Below, in pieces: positions 8,996 through 17,327 of a DNA stretch of 64,000 nucleotides. Numbering within the stretch: position 1 is the stretch's first letter; every line of letters starts with the position of its first letter. The translations under genes and the position numbers were made by a program. This DNA comes from Nostoc desertorum CM1-VF14 (GTDB lineage Bacteria > Cyanobacteriota > Cyanobacteriia > Cyanobacteriales > Nostocaceae): the NCBI GenBank assembly GCA_019359245.1, contig JAHHHR010000011.1, positions 62,001-126,000 on the forward strand, given 5' to 3'. The notes beneath the pieces were generated by a model. The model worked only from the letters and a program-made list of their open reading frames with translations, was not told where the DNA came from and did no database searches.

Positions 8996-9000
8996 ACTTA

Positions 9001-9116
9001 TTTGTCCTTTGTCATTAGTCTTTTGTCATTAGTCTTTTGTCTTTCGCCATTAGCCCTTAGTACGTGGTCATTAGTCCTTAGCTTTCTACAAATCACCAAT
9101 GACTAATGACTAATGA
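9001..9116. repeat. STRR-type tandem repeats between nrtB and nrtC
   Basis: Direct copies of CTTTTGTCATTAGT at the left end and heptamer copies of ACTAATG at the right end. The two ends are inverted relative to each other (CATTAGT versus ACTAATG), so the transcript could fold. This is typical cyanobacterial STRR DNA lying inside an operon. Confidence 0.85.
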
Positions 9117-9956
9117 CTATTTTTGCTCTGCTGGTAAAATCTTGTTTTGCAGCCAACCCATTGCTTTATCTAGAAGCAACCCAACAACACCGATGTAAAC
9201 TAGAGCCAAAATTACTTCGCTGACGTTGTTATTTTGATAAGCGTCCCAGATAAAAAAGCCGATTCCGACAATACCGGACATGACGATTTCGGCGGCGATA
9301 ATCGCTAACCAAGCTAAACCGATCGCAATTCTCAACCCGGTAAAAATGTAGGGTAATGCCGAAGGAATCAAAATATTAGTGAAATATTCTTTGCGGCTAA
9401 GTTGCAGAACTTTGGCGACGTTGTTGTAATCTTGAGGAATTTGGGTAACGCCGACAGCAGTGTTAATTAAGATGGGCCAAATTGCAGTGATGAAAATTAC
9501 GAATAAGGCGGCGGGTTCGTTTTGTCGTAAAGCTGCTAAAGAAATTGGAACCCAAGCTAGAGGGGGTACAGTCCGCAGTAATTGAAAGATGGGGTCTAAA
9601 GCTTTGGACATGGTTCTATTGACACCAATCAAAATGCCTAAACCAATACCAACGATCGCAGCTAGGGTATAACTGATAGCAACCCGTTGCAGACTAGCGA
9701 GAATCTGCCAAAATAGACCTTTATCAATACCACCTCGGTCATAAAATGGCCAAAAAATCAAAACCCAAGTGTCTTGGATAACTTGTATTGGCCCTGGTAA
9801 TGTGGCTCCTGGAATCCAAGCGAAGAGTTGCCAGAGAACGAGGAAGATTGTGATCGCGATCGCTGGTGGTATCAGGTCAGGAAACTGCTTTTTCAGGCTG
9901 GATACAAAGCCATTACTCAATTTAGGGCTTGCAGGGCGTTTTTGAGCTATTGTCAT
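9117..9956 (-). CDS. nrtB: Nitrate ABC transporter permease NrtB
   Basis: Membrane subunit of the nitrate/nitrite importer, 279 residues. There are about six hydrophobic segments, starting with IPPAIAITIFLVLWQLFAWIP near residue 30. The permease EAA-type loop lies around VLQLSRKEYFTNILIPSALP, and the C-terminal helices include GLRIAIGLAWLAIIAAEIV. The family relation to SsuC/TauC permeases is clear, and the position between nrtA and nrtC fixes the role. It begins 103 bases after nrtA, with a palindrome in the gap. Confidence 0.93.
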   Translation of the reverse strand: MTIAQKRPASPKLSNGFVSSLKKQFPDLIPPAIAITIFLVLWQLFAWIPGATLPGPIQVIQDTWVLIFWPFYDRGGIDKGLFWQILASLQRVAISYTLAAIVGIGLGILIGVNRTMSKALDPIFQLLRTVPPLAWVPISLAALRQNEPAALFVIFITAIWPILINTAVGVTQIPQDYNNVAKVLQLSRKEYFTNILIPSALPYIFTGLRIAIGLAWLAIIAAEIVMSGIVGIGFFIWDAYQNNNVSEVILALVYIGVVGLLLDKAMGWLQNKILPAEQK

Positions 9957-10017
9957 GATGCTGTATTCTCCTCAAAATTTACTTTTTATTTGTCATTTGC
10001 AAATGCTCGATATCTCT

Positions 10018-10037
10018 AGACGCGATTCATCGCGTCT
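10018..10037. repeat. Palindrome between nrtA and nrtB
   Basis: AGACGCGATTCATCGCGTCT is a near-perfect inverted repeat with a two-base loop. It may form a hairpin between the abundant binding-protein message and the permease message, a place where such structures can set expression ratios. It also resembles dispersed Nostoc palindromes. Confidence 0.7.
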
Positions 10038-10059
10038 CTACAAGAGATAAATCGCATCT

Positions 10060-11442
10060 CTAAATACTGACCTTCTTGATTTTCAAACTCTTCAAATATT
10101 CTTCTGGTTTTTCAGGGTCAAATTTGATGCCATCAAAAAACTCTTCTACACCACGGGATGTATTTGTGGGAATATCAGCAGCAGCAATCCCAGCTTCTTT
10201 GGCAGCTTCTTTCCAAATATCTTCGCGGTTGACTTTGTTGATAAGTTCTTTAGCCTTAGCAGCATTATTGTCTAGATAATCCTTTGGTAAAAATCCCCAA
10301 CGAACATTTTCTGTTATGAACCATAAATCATGACTCTTATATGGATAAGAAACACTACCTTTTTCATCTTTCCAGTAGAAAGCAGCCATTGATTTATCAT
10401 CAATTTGGCGACCATCACCCATGTCATATTTGCCTTGGTATGGATCTGCCAGTATTTCTGCTGAAGGAAGATTGAAATAATTCCGTCCAGCCAGAATTTG
10501 AGCCGCTTCTTTGCGATTATCAAAATTATCTAACCATTGTTGGGCTTCCATAATTCCTTTTAAAATTGCTTTGGTAGCCTTGGGATTTTTATCAACCCAT
10601 TCGCCTCTCATGGCAAAATATTCTTCAGGATGATTCTTCCAAATTTCTGCGGTTAATGCTGCTACGTAGCCGATTTTGTCTCGCACCAGACGATAAGGCC
10701 AGGGGTCGCCTGTACTAAAGGCATCCATCGTTCCTGTTTGCATATTGGCAACAGTTTGCGCCGCAGGTACTGTGAGCAATTTGACATCTGCATCTGGATC
10801 TAAGCCGCCTGCGGCTAACCAGTAGCGAATCCACAAATCTTGGTTGACATGGGGAAAGGTAAATGCAGCTGTGAAGGGTGTTGAGGATTTTAATTCTGTG
10901 AATAGGGACTTAGCGCTGGCGAGTTGTAAATTAATACCTTTGCCTTCGTGCTTGCTGGCGATCGCAATTCCATTTCCATGTGTATTTAATTGACATAAGA
11001 CATACATGGGAATTTTTTGATTGCCTTTGGTAATTAAACCTTCTGAAATTAAATGTGGCATTGGCATCTGCCATTGACCGCCATCTATACCACCACCGGC
11101 AGAACCAATTTCTACGTTGTCTCTTGCTGAACCCCAAGAAGCTTGCTTGGAAAGGTCAACATTACTCATCCCATACTTTGCAAAAAATCCTTTTTCTTTA
11201 GCAATAATTAAAGGAGCCGCTTCTACAATGGGAATATATCCCAGCTTGACTGTAGTAGTCTCTGGTGCTTGTTCGGGGCTAATATTAGCAACCGTTTGAG
11301 CAGTTGGTTGTGCTTGAGTGCTTCCACCAGTAAGGTTTTCAGGAGGGTTACCCAAACAGCCTTTGAGGAATACAGCACTCGCCGATGCCCCAGCTGTGAA
11401 AATGAATTTGCGACGGGAAATTTGATTAAAAAATTCTGTCAT
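10060..11442 (-). CDS. nrtA: Nitrate-binding lipoprotein NrtA
   Basis: Periplasmic, membrane-anchored nitrate/nitrite-binding protein of the ABC importer, 460 residues. The N-terminus [20 protein letters not shown] looks like a Tat-type twin-arginine signal leading to a lipobox cysteine in LKGCLG. A Thr/Gln-rich linker follows, then the binding fold: [50 protein letters not shown]. The start at 11442 has a good ribosome site (CAGGAGATATT before ATG). It is the first gene of the operon. Its upstream 540 bases hold no nirA, although nirA-nrtABCD-narB is the usual cyanobacterial order, so nitrite and nitrate reductase genes must lie elsewhere or be absent. Confidence 0.95.
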   Translation of the reverse strand: MTEFFNQISRRKFIFTAGASASAVFLKGCLGNPPENLTGGSTQAQPTAQTVANISPEQAPETTTVKLGYIPIVEAAPLIIAKEKGFFAKYGMSNVDLSKQASWGSARDNVEIGSAGGGIDGGQWQMPMPHLISEGLITKGNQKIPMYVLCQLNTHGNGIAIASKHEGKGINLQLASAKSLFTELKSSTPFTAAFTFPHVNQDLWIRYWLAAGGLDPDADVKLLTVPAAQTVANMQTGTMDAFSTGDPWPYRLVRDKIGYVAALTAEIWKNHPEEYFAMRGEWVDKNPKATKAILKGIMEAQQWLDNFDNRKEAAQILAGRNYFNLPSAEILADPYQGKYDMGDGRQIDDKSMAAFYWKDEKGSVSYPYKSHDLWFITENVRWGFLPKDYLDNNAAKAKELINKVNREDIWKEAAKEAGIAAADIPTNTSRGVEEFFDGIKFDPEKPEEYLKSLKIKKVSI

Positions 11443-11775
11443 AATATCTCCTGAAAACGTAAATTTTATTTTTTATAGCTATGACAATTTAGGCAATAAA
11501 ACGTTGTGTTTATTGCTGTTTTAATGATTAATCAAGCTATATTTGACCAAGCGATCGCAGCCATTCCATCAATGACGCGGCTACTTATATAAAAACTCGG
11601 CTAATTTCTTGACTCTGCTCTAGTGTGATTTAGAGGTGTCATTCACCTTGTTGAAATCAGTTTACAGCCTTTGAAGCCAAATTGCTCAACTTGAAGTATC
11701 GATTTATTAAAGAAATATTAAATTGGATCTATAAGGAAAAATTTATCTGTTTTCCTTAACTATATGAATAATTTT

Positions 11776-11886
11776 TAATATATCAACTCTTATCTATGGA
11801 GACTATTATTTTTATAATATAATTTGCTGTTTCCGTTTATTCTACAACTTACTAATATATAAACTCTTATTTATGAAGACTATTAT
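11776..11886. repeat. Pair of 34-bp direct repeats upstream of nrtA
   Basis: Copies at 11776-11809 and 11853-11886 match at 31 of 34 positions. Both begin TAATATAT and end GACTATTAT, and they are 77 bases apart start to start. They may be a duplicated regulatory module or simple local duplication. Confidence 0.85.
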
Positions 11887-11901
11887 GTTAACACTATGAT
11901 T

Positions 11902-11931
11902 TAGGGTAGCACAGCTAGCTGTACTACCCTA
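11902..11931. terminator. Palindromic hairpin downstream of argJ
   Basis: TAGGGTAG-c-ACAGCTAGCTGT-a-CTACCCTA forms a long stem around a self-complementary core. It lies 55 bases past the argJ stop. The same core flanked by GTAGGGGC/GCCCCTAC occurs at 40393-40424 after another gene, so this is a mobile palindrome that may act as a terminator. Confidence 0.55.
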
Positions 11932-11985
11932 CCAACGTATTTGTATCAACCTGAAAGTAGAAACGGTACACCTGTAAAAAAAAAT

Positions 11986-13227
11986 TCAAGTAGTGTATTC
12001 GGCGTTAATTTTCACGTAGTCATAACTTAAATCACAACCCCAAGCTTTACCCACACCATGACCATTGCCAACGTTAACGGAGATTAACACCGTATCTTCT
12101 TTGAGATAAGCACCTACCGTTGCTTTTTTCAAATAAGCACTCGCTGCTGCACGATCAAAAGTTAAGGGCTGCCCGTTTTCCAACATTAAGAAATTCCCTA
12201 ACTTAATTTGCAGGTTTTCTTGCTCAAAGGGTATACCTGCACGTCCAGCAGCAGCGGCGATGCGTCCCCAATTTGGATCGCGTCCAAAGATTGCAGATTT
12301 AACTAAGGATGAACCGGCGATGGTTTTGGCTATTTGTCGGGCTGAAATTTCATCATGGGCCCCTGTTACTTCCACTTCAATTAGACAGGTTGCGCCTTCA
12401 CCATCACGAGCGATCGCTTTAGCTAAATGCTGACAAACTTCTGTTAACATCGCCTCTAATTTCTCTGCTTCTGCGCCCCATTCCGTAATTGCTGGGGTGC
12501 GAGATTGACCGTTTGCCAAGGCAATTAAGCTGTCGTTGGTGCTAGTATCACCATCCACGGTGATGGAATTAAAGCTTCTATCAGCTGCCCTTGCTAACAT
12601 CTGCTGCCAAAGACTTGGCGAAACCACGGCATCACAAGTAACAAATGCCAACATGGTTGCCATATTGGGATGAATCATGCCGGAACCCTTGGCAATGCCG
12701 CCAATTCGTACCGGGCGGTCGTTTATAGTTGTCTCTAGGGCAATAGATTTAGTTACCAAGTCTGTAGTGATAATTGCCCCGGCGGCGGCATCGGAACCTG
12801 TTTCTGATAGTGCTGCTACTACCTTGGGAATTCCGCTTCGCAAAGCATCCATCTTAATTCTTTGACCAATCACGCCAGTGGAAGCCACTAACACAGATTC
12901 AGATGGGATGTTTAGTGCTTGACCTACTGCCATAGCAGATTCTAAGGTATCAAGGTAGCCTTGACTCCCTGTAGCAGCATTTGCTTGTCCAGCGTTGCAG
13001 AGGATGGCACGAGCGCTATGTTTGGCTTGCAAGCGTTGGCGACAATATTCTACGCAGGCAGCTTTTACTTGGCTGGTGGTGAACACACCAGCTGCGATCG
13101 CTTCCACTTCTGAGAATATCAAAGCTAAATCTGGCAATCCCGAAGGTTTCAACCCTGCGGTAATTCCCGCCGCCCGATACCCCCTTGGTGCTGTAATACC
13201 ACCTGTGATTTTTTGCCAATCTGCCAT
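11986..13227 (-). CDS. argJ: Bifunctional ornithine acetyltransferase / N-acetylglutamate synthase ArgJ
   Basis: Transfers the acetyl group from N-acetylornithine to glutamate in the cyclic arginine pathway, and can make N-acetylglutamate from acetyl-CoA. It has 413 residues, normal length. The self-cleavage site is visible in MIHPNMATMLAF: the precursor splits before the catalytic Thr of ATML into alpha and beta chains. Other family motifs are ITAPRGYRAAGI at the N-terminus, ITVDGDTSTNDS and the closing GCDLSYDYVKINAEY. The start has a good ribosome site (AAGGAAGA). Arginine also feeds cyanophycin, the nitrogen store of these organisms, so proximity to nitrate transport is sensible though probably incidental. 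Confidence 0.96.
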   Translation of the reverse strand: MADWQKITGGITAPRGYRAAGITAGLKPSGLPDLALIFSEVEAIAAGVFTTSQVKAACVEYCRQRLQAKHSARAILCNAGQANAATGSQGYLDTLESAMAVGQALNIPSESVLVASTGVIGQRIKMDALRSGIPKVVAALSETGSDAAAGAIITTDLVTKSIALETTINDRPVRIGGIAKGSGMIHPNMATMLAFVTCDAVVSPSLWQQMLARAADRSFNSITVDGDTSTNDSLIALANGQSRTPAITEWGAEAEKLEAMLTEVCQHLAKAIARDGEGATCLIEVEVTGAHDEISARQIAKTIAGSSLVKSAIFGRDPNWGRIAAAAGRAGIPFEQENLQIKLGNFLMLENGQPLTFDRAAASAYLKKATVGAYLKEDTVLISVNVGNGHGVGKAWGCDLSYDYVKINAEYTT

Positions 13228-13490
13228 TATTCTTCCTTACAACTATCAGGTTGGATAGGTCAATTTGTGCTTTGGATAAAGTGCGGAGTTAGGAGTCATT
13301 CAATTTTAGATTTTGGATTGAAGGATAAATCTAAAATCCAAAATTGGCAGAGTTAGGAGTTATTATTCTCCCTCTGCTCCCCAGACACCAGTCCCTTGTA
13401 TTGTGAGTTTATTTGCTGATGGCAATAATAATGCACCAGTTGGCGATTAGCATAATTGTTTTTACCTTTCTTATGACGAAAGACAAAAGC

Positions 13491-13520
13491 AAAAAAGGAG
13501 AGCCAATTGGGCCGCTCTCC
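13491..13520 (-). terminator. Rho-independent terminator, distal copy
   Basis: On the minus strand GGAGAGCGGCCCAATTGGCTCTCC is followed by TTTTTT. Stem GGAGAGC(C)/GGCTCTCC with a short loop. It is the second of two similar terminators downstream of gatB. Confidence 0.8.
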
Positions 13521-13644
13521 AAATCATTACGGTGCATCTTTTGAGTACACCATATCATTGATGAGGTCAGGGGTAATACTTATTTATAAAGACGATTTCT
13601 AAAAATATGATAAAGATTCTCTGTAAATACCACATAAACTAAAT

Positions 13645-13673
13645 AAAAAGAGAGCCACTTAGGCAGCTCTCCC
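13645..13673 (-). terminator. Rho-independent terminator, gatB-proximal copy
   Basis: On the minus strand GGGAGAGCTGCCTAAGTGGC followed by TCTCTTTTTATTTA. The stem GAGAGC/GCTCTC has a T-tract. It is placed correctly to end the gatB transcript. Confidence 0.8.
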
Positions 13674-13881
13674 GATCATCAGGGTGCATCTACATACCAC
13701 AGCATAGCATTTTACGTATGCGGGTTGTCACCATCTTTTGTATGAAGATTTTATGAAGAATCACCGGGAAAATACTGAGTTGGGAATTGGGAATTGGCGA
13801 TTGGGCATGGAAAAGAGGCAGAGGGGCGGGGAGCAGAGGAGAAAAATCTTCTTCCTTGCTCCCTGCCCCCTGCTTCCCCTG

Positions 13882-15357
13882 CTAGGCGTTCAGTTTTTTC
13901 TCCACCAATTCGTTAGTTAGCTTAGGATCGGCACGTTTGCCTGTCTTTTTCAGAACTTGTCCGACAAAGAAGCCTTTGAGGTTGGTATTACCGTTGCGAT
14001 ACTTTTCTAGTTCTTTGGGATTAGCGGCTATGACTTCATCAACGATGGGTTCTAGTACACTAGGATCGGTGATTAACTCTTGACCAGCAAAAGCTTTTTC
14101 AGGAGAAATACCACTGAGCAAATCTGGCAACTTTTCTTTAGCTTGAGCATTGCTAATTTTGCCCGTTTCGATGCGAGTGATGATATCAGCTAGATTGATG
14201 GGAGTTAGACCGATTTCAGTAATACTAAGTTTTTGCTTATTGAGGTGGGCTGCGATATCTTGAGTAATCCAGTTTGCAGCAGCTTTCGGATTTGCTCCAG
14301 ATGCGATCGCAGTTTCAAAATATTCGGCTACTGGACGATCTTCTGTCAACACTCGCGCATCGTAAGCCGAAAGCCCCAACTCACTTTCATAATGATGGCG
14401 TTTTTGGGCTGGTAATTCTGGTAGTTCACTGCGCCACTTCTCTAATTCGGCATCTGTTACTTCAATTGGTGCTAAATCTGGTTCGGGGAAGTAGCGGTAA
14501 TCGCTAGAGCCTTCCTTCACCCGCATACTACTTGTGCGTTGAGCGCCTTCTTCCCACAGCCGAGTTTCTTGGATAATGCGATCGCCTGCTTCGATTGCTG
14601 CAATTTGACGCTCAATTTCATAGTCAATCGCCCGTTGGATGGCGCTGAACGAGTTCATGTTTTTAATTTCTACCTTGGTACCAAATTCCTTTCGTCCCAC
14701 CGGACGTACAGAAATGTTGACATCACAGCGCAGAGATCCTTCTTGCATATTGCCGTCACTCACGCCGAGATACCGGACAATCCGGCGCAATTCTTCGGCA
14801 TATTCAGCAGCTTCTAGCCCAGAGCGCAAGTCAGGTTCCGAGACAATTTCTACTAACGGTACACCTGCGCGATTGTAGTCTACCAAAGAATAGGAAGAAC
14901 CAGAAAGGCGATCGCTACCTGCGTGTACCAATTTTCCAGCATCTTCTTCCATGTGCAGACGCGTAATACCAATGCGTTTGCGGATGGGGTTTCCCTCAGC
15001 ATCTACCAACTCAATTTCTAACCAACCATGTTCTGCGATCGGTAGATCATATTGAGAAATTTGGTAATTTTTGGGTAAGTCAGGATAAAAATACTGTTTA
15101 CGGTCGAACTTGCTATATCTCGCAATTTGACAATTCAGTGCCAAACCAGCCTTAACGGCGTATTCTAAGACTTTTTGATTGAGTACAGGTAAGACCCCAG
15201 GTAAACCCATACAAACCGGATCAATGTTAGTATTCGGGTCAGCACCAAATGCCGTAGAGCTATTAGAGAAAATTTTGGTGTTGGTACTCAGCTGACAATG
15301 GGTTTCTAGACCAATAATCGCTTCATACTCAGTTTTTACAGTTGTAGCAATCGTCAT
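13882..15357 (-). CDS. gatB: Asp-tRNA(Asn)/Glu-tRNA(Gln) amidotransferase subunit B
   Basis: Kinase/tRNA-binding subunit of GatCAB, which converts Glu-tRNA(Gln) to Gln-tRNA(Gln) in the cytoplasm. It has 491 residues, standard length. Visible motifs are EAIIGLETHCQLSTNTKIFS at the N-terminus, DLPKNYQISQYDLPI, HMEEDAGKLVH, YNRAGVPLVEIVSEPD and MQEGSLRCDVNISVR. The C-terminal YqeY-like tail ends GFFVGQVLKKTGKRADPKL. The gene stands alone on its strand: gatA and gatC are not adjacent, as is common in cyanobacteria. Two terminators follow it. Confidence 0.97.
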   Translation of the reverse strand: MTIATTVKTEYEAIIGLETHCQLSTNTKIFSNSSTAFGADPNTNIDPVCMGLPGVLPVLNQKVLEYAVKAGLALNCQIARYSKFDRKQYFYPDLPKNYQISQYDLPIAEHGWLEIELVDAEGNPIRKRIGITRLHMEEDAGKLVHAGSDRLSGSSYSLVDYNRAGVPLVEIVSEPDLRSGLEAAEYAEELRRIVRYLGVSDGNMQEGSLRCDVNISVRPVGRKEFGTKVEIKNMNSFSAIQRAIDYEIERQIAAIEAGDRIIQETRLWEEGAQRTSSMRVKEGSSDYRYFPEPDLAPIEVTDAELEKWRSELPELPAQKRHHYESELGLSAYDARVLTEDRPVAEYFETAIASGANPKAAANWITQDIAAHLNKQKLSITEIGLTPINLADIITRIETGKISNAQAKEKLPDLLSGISPEKAFAGQELITDPSVLEPIVDEVIAANPKELEKYRNGNTNLKGFFVGQVLKKTGKRADPKLTNELVEKKLNA

Positions 15358-15486
15358 AATATCACTATTTCGGCATAATCCTTCTTAGGGTACTATTGTA
15401 GCGGCGTATTGAGTTGCCCTGAAGACGGTTATTTGGGTGAGTAATGCTTACCCTCATAAGCTTGAAAAGGAAGGTGCAAACCTAAG

Positions 15487-16013
15487 ATGAAGAAAATCTT
15501 GATTATTGGTTCTGGGGGTGCTGGTAAATCTACCCTAGCCCGCGAACTGGGAACCATCTTAGGCTTAGAAGTCATCCACTTAGATACTTGGTACTGGAAT
15601 CCTGGTTGGGTTGAGACTCCAAAAGCTAAATGGCAAAGTATTATCCAAAGCTTAACCTTGCGAGAATGTTGGATTATGGATGGTAACTATAGCAATACCT
15701 CGACATTCGTTTATCGGTTGCAGATACGGTAATTTTTTTGGATTTTCCCCGGATTTTATGTTTGTCGCGGGTGATTAAGCGTCGCTTCATGTATGCTGGA
15801 CAATCCAGACCTGATATGGCATCAGATTGTCCTGAAAGATTAAATTGGGAATTCCTCAAATATGTATGGTCATACTCAATTAATCGTCGTCCTGAAATTA
15901 TTAAAAAACTTAGTCAAGTAACACCAAACCTGCAAGTTATTATTCTCCGCAACCCGACAGAAGTTAGAGACTTTTTACAAAATATTTCCCACAATCCAGA
16001 TTTAACAAATTGA
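15487..16013 (+). pseudogene. P-loop nucleotide kinase-like protein, frameshifted
   Basis: The first 245 bases encode MKKILIIGSGGAGKSTLARE (Walker A GSGGAGKST), HLDTWYWNPGWVETPK and CWIMDGNYSNT, typical of the small AAA/FlaR-like DNA topology-modulation kinase family. The frame then derails into STFVYRLQIR and a stop at 15732. In the frame one base over, the expected continuation DIRLSVADTVIFLDFPRILC is intact from 15701 and runs to 16013 (RPDMASDCPERLNWEFLKYV). A single missing base in ACCTCGAC near 15697-15701 explains both halves; restoring it gives about 175 residues, the normal family size. Either a young pseudogene or a sequencing error. Confidence 0.8.
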
Positions 16014-16144
16014 TTTTTATTAAAATTCTCAAAGAATAGGCAAAGTAGATATTGTAACTTATGTGCGAACCCTGGAGTAATCAAGGTTAAATTACTATAA
16101 TAAAGTATGGAATTAGCAAATTAGTTCAGAGAAGAACCAAGATT

Positions 16145-16444
16145 ATGATAGATGTCAAAACAGCAGTGAATGCTGCTTATGAATACATAAAATCCATACA
16201 AGACATGATGGGTTCGTCATTAGGAGATTTGAGACTTGAAGAAGTTGAACTGTCTGATGATAAAAGCTTCTGGTTGATTACTCTAGGGTTTGATATTCCT
16301 AAAAAAGCTCCTAAAAGCCAATTGGAAAACTTTATTGCTACCTCTCTTACTTCTACCCCTGTTCTATATGAACGAGAATATAAACTTTTTAAAGTAAATT
16401 CTCAAACTGGCAAAGTAGAAGCAATGAAAATTAGACAAGTATGA
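16145..16444 (+). CDS. Small unknown protein upstream of PIN gene
   Basis: A 99-residue acidic-to-neutral protein, no family recognised. It is predicted alpha/beta: helix over VKTAVNAAYEYIKSIQDMMG, then alternating strands (EEVELSDDKSFWLITLGFDI, EREYKLFKVNSQTGKVEAMK), resembling a PepSY-like or cystatin-like layout. There is no DNA-binding motif of the common antitoxin kinds (ribbon-helix-helix, Xre, AbrB). The ribosome site AGAAGAA precedes the ATG. Its stop overlaps the start of the PIN gene by four bases (ATGA), implying translational coupling and joint function. Confidence 0.7.
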   Translation: MIDVKTAVNAAYEYIKSIQDMMGSSLGDLRLEEVELSDDKSFWLITLGFDIPKKAPKSQLENFIATSLTSTPVLYEREYKLFKVNSQTGKVEAMKIRQV

Positions 16445-16950
16445 AAGATTTGATTGCTTCCCTTGTTCGTCGTTATTGCCAAAAAGGGGTTTTAATTGAT
16501 ACAAATATCCTGCTTCTCTTTTTGGTTGGGAGCGTCAATCAAGAACGAATAACCAAATTTAATCGAACCCAGCAATTTATACCAGAAGATTATGAGCTTC
16601 TGCTAGCATTTATTGCAAGCTTTCAAAAGCTTGTAACAACTCCGAATATTCTGACAGAAGTTAATAGCCTTGCAAATCAACTTGGTGAACCTGAACGTTC
16701 TCAGTGCTTTGCAATATTTGCTCAATTTGTTAAAAATGTTGCTCTTTTGGATGAATTATACGTAAGTAGTTTAGATGCTGTTAATACTGAAAAATTTGTC
16801 AAGTTCGGACTGACTGATAGCGGAATACTGACTTTATCTAAAGGGAAGTATCTTGTACTAACTGATGACTTCAAGCTAGCAAATTATCTTCAGAGTGTAG
16901 AAGTTGACGTGATTAACTTTAACAATATTCGTATTTTTAACTGGAAGTAA
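16441..16950 (+). CDS. PIN-domain-like nuclease, 169 residues
   Basis: Fits the PIN ribonuclease fold. The first strand is GVLIDTNILLLFL with the metal-binding Asp (about residue 20). The conserved Glu lies in TPNILTEVNSLANQ (about 77). The third acidic site is in GLTDSGIL (about 119), and the last in LVLTDDFKLANYL (about 138). VapC-type toxins have this D-E-D-D order, usually in about 130-140 residues; this one is longer, with an insert after the first strand (NQERITKFNRTQQFIPEDYE). It is translationally coupled to the small gene before it. It could be the nuclease of an atypical toxin-antitoxin pair or an RNA-processing enzyme. Confidence 0.75.
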   Translation: MKDLIASLVRRYCQKGVLIDTNILLLFLVGSVNQERITKFNRTQQFIPEDYELLLAFIASFQKLVTTPNILTEVNSLANQLGEPERSQCFAIFAQFVKNVALLDELYVSSLDAVNTEKFVKFGLTDSGILTLSKGKYLVLTDDFKLANYLQSVEVDVINFNNIRIFNWK

Positions 16951-17166
16951 AAACATGAAATTCAACCCTACATCTAAAGTAATACGCTGGCGTTATTGAT
17001 AACTAAGCTGTTACGCATTTAACTTGAACATTGACACGAAGGCTGATTCTCGATGACTTATGACTGATAACTGCTAACCGTCAACAGTTAACAGTTAAGA
17101 CCCCTATATACACGCCTTAATTAATAACTAAACATCTTTAATAATAAATCAAACTATTAAAATAAA
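16951..17166. other. Short gap before the CIRCE element
   Basis: No gene seen. Contains GTCAACAGTTAACAGTTAA-type low-complexity repeats around 17079-17098 and otherwise AT-rich DNA leading into the CIRCE/promoter region. Confidence 0.5.
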
Positions 17167-17193
17167 TTAGCACTCAAGGCTTGTTAGTGCTAA
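17167..17193. promoter_or_regulatory. CIRCE operator (HrcA-binding inverted repeat)
   Basis: TTAGCACTC-N9-TAGTGCTAA. The consensus is TTAGCACTC-N9-GAGTGCTAA, so 17 of 18 defined positions match and the 9-base spacer is exact. In cyanobacteria this operator is known in front of groESL and groEL2. Here no chaperonin gene follows; the next gene is the unknown 116-residue protein at 17328, on the + strand. Confidence 0.88.
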
Positions 17194-17196
17194 TTA

Positions 17197-17226
17197 TTGA
17201 CTGAGATTTAATGCCTATGATATAGA
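17197..17226 (+). promoter_or_regulatory. Sigma-70-type promoter next to CIRCE
   Basis: -35 TTGACT at 17197-17202 and -10 TATAGA at 17221-17226, with an 18-base spacer. It begins three bases after the CIRCE repeat, so a repressor bound there would meet RNA polymerase. The implied 5' leader to the ATG at 17328 is about 95 bases. Confidence 0.6.
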
Positions 17227-17327
17227 TCAGAACTATACTTTTTCTAGATACTTTAGCTACTTGCTAGACATTATACTAGAAAAAACTAAAGCTTTACTGC
17301 AAGTAATTTAAAACTGGGAGTGCTAGC

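Larger units (their letters stand above)
11443..11985. other. nrtA upstream region
   Basis: This 543-base AT-rich gap must hold the nrt operon promoter and the argJ 3' flank. I searched by eye for the NtcA consensus GTA-N8-TAC and found no match. Two features stand out: a 34-base direct repeat (11776-11809 and 11853-11886) and a palindromic hairpin (11902-11931), both listed separately. Confidence 0.5.
13491..13706 (-). ncRNA. Two tandem related elements, candidate small RNAs
   Basis: On the minus strand two copies of about 60-70 bases share the order TGGT(A/G)T..., GATGCACC, TGATGAT or TAATGAT, (G)GGAGAGC, a short loop, TGGCTCTC, T-tract. They run from about 13706 to 13645 and from about 13562 to 13491. 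The conserved part extends upstream of the terminator stem, which a mere duplicated terminator would not need. In the second copy GGTGT...GCACC could form a second stem. No open frame of note crosses them. I cannot name a known RNA family; the alternative is a dispersed terminator-like repeat. Confidence 0.35.
13228..13881. other. gatB-argJ intergenic region
   Basis: No protein gene supported. Apart from the two terminator-ended elements it holds the argJ upstream region (13228-13490) and an STRR stretch near 13779-13806 with the heptamer TTGGGAA repeated (GTTGGGAATTGGGAATTGG). Confidence 0.6.

Noticed and set aside
11443..11985. NtcA site upstream of nrtA
   Set aside because: No GTA-N8-TAC found by eye; the near candidates have wrong spacing, so no site is annotated.
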